From positions 1 through 34,293 of the forward strand of contig CAMFJT010000030.1 of the NCBI GenBank assembly GCA_945957125.1: 34,293 nucleotides of DNA. Reading direction: 5' to 3'. The stretch is from an uncultured Rhodospirillales bacterium (lineage in GTDB: Bacteria > Pseudomonadota > Alphaproteobacteria > Reyranellales > Reyranellaceae). Positions within the stretch are counted from its first letter, which is position 1. Each line of letters starts with the position of its first letter. Of this stretch, positions 16,631-23,529 are shown piece by piece. A program made the position numbers and the translations under genes. A model generated the notes under the pieces. The model ran no database searches and was not told where the DNA came from. It saw nothing but the letters and a program-made list of their open reading frames with translations.

Positions 16631-16764
16631 CTCCCTCCCCCGTCTTCGGGGGAGGTGGCGCGGTAATCCGCGACGGAGGGGGTCAAGAGTGACGGTGTTG
16701 CGTGAGGCTGACCCCCTCCGTCCGCGTAAGACGCGGCCACCTCCCCCGAAGACGGGGGAGGGAG
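16631..16764. repeat. Palindromic element E (long, four mini-hairpins)
   Basis: Arms 16631-16685 and 16709-16764 are inverse complements over their first 29 and last 14 bases. Each arm contains two mini-hairpins: a CCTCCCCCG/CGGGGGAGG one and a short one. The short ones differ in sequence between the arms (GCGG-TAAT-CCGC against CGCGT-AAG-ACGCG) but both remain paired. The element occupies most of the divergent promoter space between the LysR gene and the ABC exporter. Confidence 0.9.
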
Positions 16765-16839
16765 GCCTGAACAAAAATGTACAGGGAGTTTTCCGAATTG
16801 TGGACTGACGAATAGGAATGTTCGCCCTACTCTTCCAGA

Positions 16840-19800
16840 ATGCACATCGAACCGCGCCTCCTCGTCTTCACCAAAGGCATCCGTCTCCGCATCGCGGGCG
16901 CGGTCGCGCTCGGCCTGCTCTCGGTCGGGCTGGGCGTCGCGCGCCTCGGCCTGCTGGGCTGGCTGATCGGCCAGGTCTTCGCCGGCCGCGACGTCGCCAG
17001 CCTGATGCCGCCGATCCTGTCGATCGCCGCGGTCATGGTGCTGCGCGGCGCGGCCGAGCACTGGCGCGCGGTGGTGGCGCACGAGAACGCCGCGCGGGTG
17101 CAGAAGGCGCTGCGCCGCACGCTGTACGACAAGATCGCCGCCCTCGGGCCGGGCACGGTCGGCCGCCAGCGCTCGGGCGGGCTCACCCTGTCGATGATCG
17201 ACGGCGTCGAGCAGCTCGAGACTTATTTCGGCCAGTTCCTGCCGCAGTTCCTGATCGCCCTGCTCTCGCCGCTGCTGATCTTCATCGTCGTGGCTTTTAT
17301 CGACCTGCCGGTGGCCCTCGTCATGCTGGGCTTCGCGCTGGTGGCGCTGTTCGCGCCGGGGCTGTGGCACAAGTTCGACGTCCGCAACTCGCAATACCGC
17401 CAGCGCGCCTATGCCAGCTTCGCCGCCGAGTTCCTCGATTCCATCCAGGGCCTCGCGACGCTGAAGGCGTTCGGCCAGGGCAAGACGCGGGCCGACAAGC
17501 TCGAGGTCGAGGCACGCGACCTGTTCCGCCGTACCATGTGGGTGCTGGGCACCAACGCGCTGGCGCGCGGCATCACCGACACCGCGATCGCCTGCGGTGC
17601 GGCCGCCGCGCTGATCTACGGCGCGGTGCGCGTGGAATCCGGCGCTATGGCGCTCACCTCCCTCCTCATCATCCTGATGCTGGGCGTGGAGATCTTCCGG
17701 CCGATGCGCGAGCTGCGCACCGTGCTGCACCAGGGCATGGTCGGCCTGTCCGCCGCGCAGGGCATCTACAAGATCCTCGACGACAAGCCGGCGGTCGCCG
17801 ATTCCCTGCCGGTCCCGCTCGACCGGGCGCTGGCGCCGGTCATCGCCTTCGAGGACGTGCGCTTCGCCTATCCCGGTACCCGTCGCACCGTACATGACGG
17901 CCTTTCCTTCCGCGCCGAGGCCGGCGAACGGCTCGGGCTCGTCGGCCCCTCGGGCGGCGGCAAGTCGTCGATCGTGCGGCTGCTGCTGCGCTTCTACGAT
18001 CCCGACGGCGGCCGCATCACCCTAGGCGGGCACGACCTGCGCACGCTGTCGTTCGAGCAGATCCGCTCGCTGATCTCGGTCGTGAACCAGGACACGTTCC
18101 TGTTCCACGGCACGGTCGAGGAGAACATCCGGCTGGGCAGGCCCGACGCCGCGCAGCGGGAGCTCGAGGACGCCGCGCGCGCCGCCAACATCCACGAGTT
18201 CATCCTCTCGCTGCCGCAGGGCTACGCCACGGTGATCGGCGAGAAAGGCATCAAGCTCTCGGGCGGCCAGCGCCAGCGCCTGGCCATCGCGCGCGCGCTG
18301 CTGCGCGACACGCCGATCCTGGTGCTCGACGAGGCGCTCTCCGCCGTCGACGCCGAGAACGAGGCGGTGATCCAGGAGGCGCTCGACCGGCTGATGCAGG
18401 GCCGCACGACGCTGATCCTCGCCCATCGCCTGTCGAGCGTGATCGATTGCGACCGCATCCTCGTGCTCGACGGCGGCAAGGTCACCGAGCAGGGCCGTCA
18501 CGCCGAGCTGATGTCGCGCGGCGGCGTCTATGCCGGCCTGATGGCCGAGCAGGCTCAGGATTCTTCCGGACCGCGAGCCTCCGGCTCGCTCATGAGCCCG
18601 AGCGAGCCGGAGGCTCGCGGTCCGGAAGACTTCGTCGTCCGCAAGGCCATGACCGAAGGCATCATCAAGGCCGACGGCCTGACCTGGTACCAAGTCGTAG
18701 CCGCGCTGATGAAGGTGATCATGCCGTGGAAGGGCAAGCTCACCGCGACCTTCGTGCTCGGCGTGCTGCGCGTCATCGCCTTCATCGGCGTCGGCGTGCT
18801 GTCGGCGCTGATCGTCCTGGCGCTCAAGAACCACGAGCCGTGGCAGGGCCTGGCCATCGCCCTCGCCCTGCTCGCGCCGGTGTCCGGCGTGCTGCACTGG
18901 CTGGAATCGTGGATGGCGCACGACATGGCCTTCCGCCTGCTGGCCGAGATGCGCATCGACGCCTTCCGCAAGCTCGACGCGCTGGCGCCGGCCTACCTCG
19001 TACGCCGCCGTACCGGCGACCTGATGGCGCTGGCCACGCACGACATCGAGCTGGTCGAATATTTCTTCGCCCACACCGTGGCGCCGGCCTTCGTGGCGAT
19101 CCTGATCCCGGCGGCGGTCCTCGCCGCGCTGGCCTGGGCGAGCGGCTGGCTGGCGCTGGCGCTGCTGCCCTTCCTGCTGGCCGTCGGCCTCAGCCCCTTC
19201 CTGATGCGCAAGCGCGTCGACCGGCTGGGCTCGGAAGCGCGCGAGGCGGCCGGCGAGCTCGGCGCCTTCGCCGTCGATTCGGTGCAGGGGCTGGGCGAGA
19301 TCGTCGCCTTCCAGCAGGAGGACCGGCGCGGCGAGAAGCTAAACGAGCTGTCGCAACGCCACATCGACCTGCGCCTGCCCTTCTTCCGCGAGCTCACGCT
19401 GCAGCACGCCATCCTCGAGGTGCTGACCGGCCTGGGCGGCCTCGCGGTCGTCGTGAGCGGCGCGGTGCTGTCCTCGCGCGGTCTGATCGATCCCGGCCTG
19501 CTGCCGTTGCTCACGATCCTCGCGATGGCGGCCTTCCTGCCGGTGTCGGAGATCGCCCAGATCGGCCGCCAGCTCGCCGACACGCTGGGCGCCACGCGCC
19601 GCGTCTATGCGCTGGCCAACGAGCCGATCCCGGTGCGCGACGGGGCCGGCGCGCCCATGCGCAAGGGCGCCGCTGCGCTCGGATTGGAGGATGTGAGCTT
19701 CACCTATCCGGGCCAGACGCGGCGCGCGCTATCGGGCGTGAGCGTCTCGATCCCGGCAGGCAAGACCGTGGCCCTGGTCGGCACCTCGGGCGCCGGCAAG

Positions 19801-20421
19801 ACGACGACGGCGCAACTGCTGATGCGCTTCTGGGATCCAGACTCGGGCCGCATCACGCTGAACGGCGCGAACCTCAAGGACTACAAGCTCGACGACCTGC
19901 GCCGCATGATCGCGCTGGTCGCCCAGGATACCTACCTGTTCAACGACACGCTTCGCGCCAACATCCTGATCGCCCGTCCCGAGGCCTCCGAGGCGGAGCT
20001 GCAAGCGGCGATCCGGCACGCCTCGCTCTCCGACCTCGTGGCCGCCCTGCCCGACGGCCTGGACTCGCCGGTCGGCGAGCGCGGCACCAGCCTGAGCGGC
20101 GGCCAGCGCCAGCGCGTCGCCATCGCGCGCGCCTTCCTGAAGGACGCGCCGATCCTGATCCTCGACGAGGCGACCTCGCATCTCGACGCGGTGAACGAGC
20201 AGGCGGTGCGCCGCGCGCTCGACCTGCTGCAGGCCGAACGGACGACGATCGTCATCGCCCATCGGCTGTCGACGGTGCGCGACGCCGACCTCATCGTGGT
20301 GCTCGACGAAGGCCGGGTCGCGGAGACCGGCACGCATTCGTCCCTGCTGATGAAAGGGGGATTGTATGCCCGGCTGGTGTCGCGCCAGCTTGCATCGGCC
20401 TATGCACCTGCGGCATCGTGA
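16840..20421 (+). CDS. CydD/CydC-like double ABC exporter, two half-transporters in one chain
   Basis: A 1193-residue protein with two complete exporter halves. Half 1 has a membrane domain (1-310; QLETYFGQFLPQF and LATLKAFGQ are CydD-like) and ATPase 1 with Walker A GPSGGGKSS near 368, LSGGQRQRLAIA near 473 and VLDEALSAVD. Half 2 begins around MTEGIIKADGL at residue 604 and has a CydC-like membrane domain (WLESWMAHDMAFRLLAEMR) and ATPase 2 with GTSGAGKTT near 981, LSGGQRQRVAIA and ILDEATSHLD. CydDC exports cysteine and glutathione to the periplasm, and the two halves are usually separate genes. Here the linker (about 575-597) is coded by palindromic element C. No cydAB is in the window, so the substrate is uncertain. 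No Shine-Dalgarno sequence precedes the ATG. Confidence 0.88.
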   Translation: MHIEPRLLVFTKGIRLRIAGAVALGLLSVGLGVARLGLLGWLIGQVFAGRDVASLMPPILSIAAVMVLRGAAEHWRAVVAHENAARVQKALRRTLYDKIAALGPGTVGRQRSGGLTLSMIDGVEQLETYFGQFLPQFLIALLSPLLIFIVVAFIDLPVALVMLGFALVALFAPGLWHKFDVRNSQYRQRAYASFAAEFLDSIQGLATLKAFGQGKTRADKLEVEARDLFRRTMWVLGTNALARGITDTAIACGAAAALIYGAVRVESGAMALTSLLIILMLGVEIFRPMRELRTVLHQGMVGLSAAQGIYKILDDKPAVADSLPVPLDRALAPVIAFEDVRFAYPGTRRTVHDGLSFRAEAGERLGLVGPSGGGKSSIVRLLLRFYDPDGGRITLGGHDLRTLSFEQIRSLISVVNQDTFLFHGTVEENIRLGRPDAAQRELEDAARAANIHEFILSLPQGYATVIGEKGIKLSGGQRQRLAIARALLRDTPILVLDEALSAVDAENEAVIQEALDRLMQGRTTLILAHRLSSVIDCDRILVLDGGKVTEQGRHAELMSRGGVYAGLMAEQAQDSSGPRASGSLMSPSEPEARGPEDFVVRKAMTEGIIKADGLTWYQVVAALMKVIMPWKGKLTATFVLGVLRVIAFIGVGVLSALIVLALKNHEPWQGLAIALALLAPVSGVLHWLESWMAHDMAFRLLAEMRIDAFRKLDALAPAYLVRRRTGDLMALATHDIELVEYFFAHTVAPAFVAILIPAAVLAALAWASGWLALALLPFLLAVGLSPFLMRKRVDRLGSEAREAAGELGAFAVDSVQGLGEIVAFQQEDRRGEKLNELSQRHIDLRLPFFRELTLQHAILEVLTGLGGLAVVVSGAVLSSRGLIDPGLLPLLTILAMAAFLPVSEIAQIGRQLADTLGATRRVYALANEPIPVRDGAGAPMRKGAAALGLEDVSFTYPGQTRRALSGVSVSIPAGKTVALVGTSGAGKTTTAQLLMRFWDPDSGRITLNGANLKDYKLDDLRRMIALVAQDTYLFNDTLRANILIARPEASEAELQAAIRHASLSDLVAALPDGLDSPVGERGTSLSGGQRQRVAIARAFLKDAPILILDEATSHLDAVNEQAVRRALDLLQAERTTIVIAHRLSTVRDADLIVVLDEGRVAETGTHSSLLMKGGLYARLVSRQLASAYAPAAS
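18562..18629. repeat. Palindromic element C, inside the ABC exporter reading frame
   Basis: Perfect 29-base arms 18562-18590 and 18601-18629 lie around a 10-base centre CATGAGCCCG. Each arm contains an inner dyad (GAGCC/GGCTC), and the outer GGACCGCG head matches families A and B. It is translated in the exporter frame as a Ser/Gly/Pro/Glu-rich linker (SSGPRASGSL, then SEPEARGPED) between ATPase 1 and the second membrane domain. Confidence 0.93.
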
Positions 20422-20423
20422 TC

Positions 20424-20442
20424 CGCGCGCACGACGCGCGCG
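20424..20442 (+). promoter_or_regulatory. Short GC hairpin between exporter and Bug genes
   Basis: CGCGCGC (20424-20430) pairs with GCGCGCG (20436-20442) over a 5-base loop, just after the exporter stop and about 12 bases before the ATG of the next gene. No T-run follows. It may hinder readthrough or mask the GGAG of the next gene. This is weak evidence. Confidence 0.3.
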
Positions 20443-20454
20443 TAAACGGAGCCC

Positions 20455-21441
20455 ATGCCTCTCACTCTTCCGCGACGCTCCCTGCTGGCGTGCTCCGCGC
20501 CGGCGCTGCTGGCCCCTTCCGTCCGAGCCCAGACCGGCCTGCCCGACAAGGGGTTGCGCATCCTCGTCGGCTTCCAGGCCAACGGCGGGACCGATATCAT
20601 CGCCCGGCTGATCGCGACACAGCTCCAGCGCCGCCTCGGGCGGCATGTCGTCGTCGAGAACAAACCGGGCGATTCGGGTTCGGTGCCGGGCGAGCTGGTG
20701 CGCAAAGGAGCGGCCGACGGCTCGACGCTCGCCTTCCTCGCATCGACGACCCTGGTGGCCCGGCTGGGCCAGGCCGACTTTCCGTTCGATCCGCTGGTCG
20801 ACCTTGCGCCAGTATCGCTCGCGGGAAACTGGCCGATGGGCCTCGCCGTCTCGCCCAAGCTCGGCATCTCGACCTTCGCGGAGTATCTCGAGTACCTGAA
20901 GTCGTCCGAGCCGGACCGCAACAAGCTCGGCAACACCGCCAGCGACGCCTTCATCCAGGCTTTCAACCTGATGTTCTCCAAGGAAGTCGGCGTCGCGACC
21001 AAGGGCGTGAACTTCCGCGGCGCCGCTGCCTTGGTCAGCGACCTCGCGCAAGGCCGGATCCCCGCCGCGGTGTCGGGCGTGGTTTCCCTGCTGCAGCATC
21101 ATCGCGGCGGACGGCTCAAGCTGCTGATGACGACCGGCGCCAAGCGGCTTGCCGTTGCGCGGGACGTTCCGACGGCGCGCGAGCTGGGCTATCCCGGTCT
21201 GGAGGTCGTCGAGTGGTTCGGCTACTTCGCGAAGGCCGGCACGGGCACCGCGCTGATCGACGAGTGGAATCGTCAGTTGCACCTGGTCCTCGACGATCGC
21301 GTCCTCGGCAGCGAGCTCGCCCAGCTCGGGCTCGAGGTCGAAGCCTCGACGCCGCAGGAAATGGCGGCGCGGATAGCCGATCACCAGAAGGCCTGGAAGG
21401 AGCGCATGCAATCCGTCGGCATGCAGCCGATGAACTGGTGA
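20455..21441 (+). CDS. Bug/TctC-family periplasmic substrate-binding protein, copy 1
   Basis: A 328-residue binding protein of the tripartite tricarboxylate transporter family. It has an export signal with paired Arg (LPRRSLLACSAPALLAPSVRAQ) and the usual Bug start LPDKGLRILVGFQANGGTDIIARL. VENKPGDSGSVPGELV near 65-80 and the NTASDAFIQAFNLMF region bind the ligand carboxylate in this family. Ligands are typically di- or tricarboxylates, aromatic acids or amino acids. No TctA/TctB membrane genes are nearby, which is usual for Bug expansions. A GGAG close to the ATG is the only ribosome-binding site. The VOC gene follows eight bases after its stop codon. Confidence 0.9.
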   Translation: MPLTLPRRSLLACSAPALLAPSVRAQTGLPDKGLRILVGFQANGGTDIIARLIATQLQRRLGRHVVVENKPGDSGSVPGELVRKGAADGSTLAFLASTTLVARLGQADFPFDPLVDLAPVSLAGNWPMGLAVSPKLGISTFAEYLEYLKSSEPDRNKLGNTASDAFIQAFNLMFSKEVGVATKGVNFRGAAALVSDLAQGRIPAAVSGVVSLLQHHRGGRLKLLMTTGAKRLAVARDVPTARELGYPGLEVVEWFGYFAKAGTGTALIDEWNRQLHLVLDDRVLGSELAQLGLEVEASTPQEMAARIADHQKAWKERMQSVGMQPMNW

Positions 21442-21448
21442 GGAAACG

Positions 21449-21832
21449 ATGTTCAGTCACATGACGGTCGGCAGCAACGACATGGCAAGGTCCAAGGCCT
21501 TCTATGACGGCGTGACCGGCGCGCTCGGCCTGGTGCGCCACATGGAGTTTCCCGACGGCATCGGCTACGGGCTCAAGGGCGGACGTCCGCAGCTCTGGAT
21601 CGTCCGCCCGCTCGACAAGAAGACAGCTTCGGTCGGCAACGGCATCACGATCGGCCTTGAAGCCGACACGCGCGCCGCGGTCGATGCCGCATACGCCGCC
21701 GGCATGGCGGCAGGCGGCAGCGACGAAGGCAGGCCCGGCCTGCGCCCGCATTACCATCCGAACTATTACGGCGCCTATGTTCGCGATCCGGAAGGCAACA
21801 AGGTCTGCATCGTTTGCCACAGGCCGGCGTGA
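21449..21832 (+). CDS. VOC (glyoxalase/bleomycin-resistance fold) protein
   Basis: A 127-residue single-domain protein of the vicinal oxygen chelate superfamily. It starts MFSHMTVGSNDMARSKAFYDGV, where the His near 4 and the later Glu/His positions are the usual metal ligands, and ends YYGAYVRDPEGNKVCIVCH, the conserved final strand with DPEGN. Such proteins are lyases, isomerases, dioxygenases or antibiotic-binding proteins, and none can be assigned from sequence. GAGGAAACG precedes the ATG, so it is coupled to the Bug gene. The UGA-containing glutaredoxin gene follows after 37 bases. Confidence 0.88.
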   Translation: MFSHMTVGSNDMARSKAFYDGVTGALGLVRHMEFPDGIGYGLKGGRPQLWIVRPLDKKTASVGNGITIGLEADTRAAVDAAYAAGMAAGGSDEGRPGLRPHYHPNYYGAYVRDPEGNKVCIVCHRPA

Positions 21833-21856
21833 AGCGTACAGTCGAACTCGTCCAGT

Positions 21857-21860
21857 GGAG
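21857..21860 (+). promoter_or_regulatory. Ribosome-binding site that decides the start of the glutaredoxin-DinB gene
   Basis: GGAG lies nine bases before the ATG at 21870. This supports translation from 21870 through the UGA at 21903-21905, rather than a start at the later GTG at 21963, which has no comparable site before it. Confidence 0.7.
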
Positions 21861-21869
21861 TAAGCACAC

Positions 21870-22619
21870 ATGCCTCCGTTCAAGGTGTTCTGGCAGCCTG
21901 GTTGAACCAGCTGCCTGAGACTCAAAGAGTTTCTATCGGTCCGTGGGATCGACTTCGTTTCAGTGAATGTTCTCGAAGACCCTGACGGCCTTGCCGAGCT
22001 GAAGAGGCTGGGCGCGCGCTCGGTGCCCGTGCTGTCGCGCGGCGACAAGTTCACGTTCGGCCAGAGCACCAAGCAGATCGTCGATTTCCTCGGGTTGAAC
22101 GAGAAGTCGGGCCCCGAGCTGTCGACCGACGAGCTGGCGGCACGCGTCGACAAATACATGGGCGCGGCGCTCGAGCTGATCCCGATGATGCCGTACGACC
22201 GGCTCGGCACGTTCGTCCCCGGCCGGCCGCGTAGCTATCGTACTCTCGGCTTCCATATGTTCCGCGTCGTGGCGGCCTTCCTCGACGCCAATGAAGGCAC
22301 GACGCTCGTGCAGGCGGCGTTCCGCGAGGAGCCGGCGGCCGACGCCGATACGGCAGCACTCGTGGCCTACGGCGAGAGTGTGCGCCGGCGCTTCAACGAG
22401 TGGTGGGCCGCGGGGGACACGGCACCAGCCAAGGTGTTGCCGACCTATTATGGCCCCCAGAGCCTGCATGAGCTGATGGAGCGGACCACCTGGCATTGTG
22501 GCCAGCACGTGCGGCAATACATGATGTTGCTGGAGAAGGAGGGCGTGAGCCATCCCACGCCGCTCAAGCCGCCCGACTTCACCAAGCTGCCCTTCCCGAA
22601 GAACGTCTGGGACGGCTGA
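21870..22619 (+). CDS. Glutaredoxin-like / DinB-like fusion with in-frame UGA (candidate selenoprotein)
   Basis: From the ATG at 21870, in one frame apart from TGA at 21903-21905, the gene encodes 249 residues. Residues 1-75 form a glutaredoxin fold: strand FKVFWQ, then G-UGA-T-S-C at the active site (codon 12 is UGA, Cys at 15), helix LRLKEFL, strand DFVSVNV, the cis-Pro loop RSVPVL near 50-55, and FGQSTKQIVDFLG. Residues about 92-235 resemble DinB/DUF664-type four-helix proteins, with His in FHMFRV and TTWHCGQHVRQ. In related proteins known to me the first active-site residue is Cys (PGCTSC). Selenocysteine at UGA would give a U-x-x-C redox site. The alternatives are a nonsense mutation of TGC/TGT or a sequencing error. 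A gene called from GTG 21963 would lack the active site. Confidence 0.75.
21917..21952 (+). other. Candidate SECIS-like stem-loops after the UGA
   Basis: Two hairpins follow the UGA inside the coding sequence. One is GAGACTC-AAA-GAGTTTC at 21917-21933, with one G-U pair. The other is TCGGTCC-GTG-GGATCGA at 21936-21952: 7 bp, one G-U pair, and a G as first loop base, 37 bases after the UGA. Bacterial selenocysteine insertion elements are short stem-loops just downstream of UGA with a G in the loop, so the second fits loosely. Short hairpins are common in GC-rich DNA, so this is suggestive only. Confidence 0.35.
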
Positions 22620-22686
22620 CCTTGTGAAACCTTTGGCCGGGATTTACGTTTACGGGGCAGAGTCACCCCCATCCCGGAGGATTTCG

Positions 22687-23064
22687 ATGCGCGCCAACGG
22701 TACTGCCCATGCCCTGCCGAGCAAGGATCTCGTCAAGGAGATCAATGCGCTGAAGGCACAGCTCAAGAAGCTGTCGGCGGCGATGGAAGCCGACGCGACC
22801 GAAGGCGTGAACCGGGCCGTCGGCGCCGTCGAATCCAAGAGCAAGGAAGCGATCGACGAGGCGATCGAGACCGCGCAGAATTTCATCGACGAGTATGCGG
22901 AGAACGCTAAGGAATATGCGGCGGCCCTCGGCAAGAAGTCGGAGCAGATTCGCGAAAGCGCCGCCAGCTCGCTCATCGAGAACGTGCAGGCCCGCCCCTT
23001 CGGAACGCTCGCTGCCGTGATCGGCATCGGCTTCCTCGCGGGGTTCCTTTGTCGTCGGGGCTAA
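22687..23064 (+). CDS. DUF883 (ElaB/YqjD-like) membrane-anchored helical protein
   Basis: A 125-residue protein with a long charged, Ala/Glu/Lys-rich helical region (residues about 12-95; VKEINALKAQLKKLSAAMEAD and repeated ESKSKEAIDEAIE turns). It ends in one hydrophobic anchor (TLAAVIGIGFLAGFL) and a basic tail CRRG. This is the layout of the ElaB/YqjD/DUF883 family, inner-membrane proteins some of which bind ribosomes in stationary phase in E. coli. GGAGG six bases before the ATG at 22687 fixes the start. A small two-helix membrane protein follows, as is common next to DUF883 genes. Confidence 0.88.
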   Translation: MRANGTAHALPSKDLVKEINALKAQLKKLSAAMEADATEGVNRAVGAVESKSKEAIDEAIETAQNFIDEYAENAKEYAAALGKKSEQIRESAASSLIENVQARPFGTLAAVIGIGFLAGFLCRRG

Positions 23065-23137
23065 ACCCGCCAACGGCAAGACGACGAAGACCGCTGAGCC
23101 CGCGGCGCGCCCCCAGCGCGCCGCATTGCTGCCTGCA

Positions 23138-23404
23138 ATGATCGGACCGCTTCTCAAGATCATGGCGCTCCCCGCGATGGCGCGCTCGATGCGCGCTTCT
23201 GCGGCCGATGCGGCGACCCGGGCCGGGCTGGGGCTCGCCGCCGGGATCGCCGGTGCGATCGGCCTGTTCTGCTTCACCCGTTCGAGCCTGACCGTGCTGG
23301 AACGCCACCTCGATCCGGCCGAGGCCTGGGCCGCGATCGGCGGCTTCTACAGCGTCGTCGGAGGCATCCTCTACTTCGCCGCGACCCGTCGCCGCCGCGA
23401 CTGA
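23138..23404 (+). CDS. Small two-helix membrane protein of unknown function
   Basis: About 88 residues with hydrophobic segments near 33-48 (AGLGLAAGIAGAIGLF) and 67-82 (AIGGFYSVVGGILYFAA) and a basic end RRRRD. I do not recognise a named family; similar small proteins often follow DUF883 genes. The start is uncertain: ATG at 23138 is used, TTG at 23126 is possible, and neither has a ribosome-binding site. The frame is open back to 23021, and the stretch before the ATG (KPANGKTTKTAEP) looks like plausible protein, so an upstream frameshift or non-standard start cannot be excluded. Confidence 0.6.
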   Translation: MIGPLLKIMALPAMARSMRASAADAATRAGLGLAAGIAGAIGLFCFTRSSLTVLERHLDPAEAWAAIGGFYSVVGGILYFAATRRRRD

Positions 23405-23529
23405 AGGAAACGGCACGACCGCCCTGTCGTTCCTCGACGCCGGCAAAAAGATTCTGTTTGACATGTAGCGAAACTGGCGCGGAAACGCCGCGTTCTCCAT
23501 GACAACCAAACTCGAAGGAGTGCGTTGTC

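Noticed and set aside
16627-17895. Long minus-strand frame antisense to the ABC exporter, entering element E
   Set aside because: No domain; the composition is typical of antisense frames in high-GC genes, and it crosses the LysR/exporter promoter region.
21963-22619. GTG at 21963 as start of the DinB-type gene
   Set aside because: It would begin in the middle of the glutaredoxin fold, without its active site, and has no good ribosome-binding site. The upstream ATG at 21870 has one, and the frame is continuous apart from the UGA.
23458-23486. TTGACA promoter for the OmpA-like porin
   Set aside because: The -35 match is perfect, but the position 17 bases on reads GGAAAC, with no TATAAT-like box.
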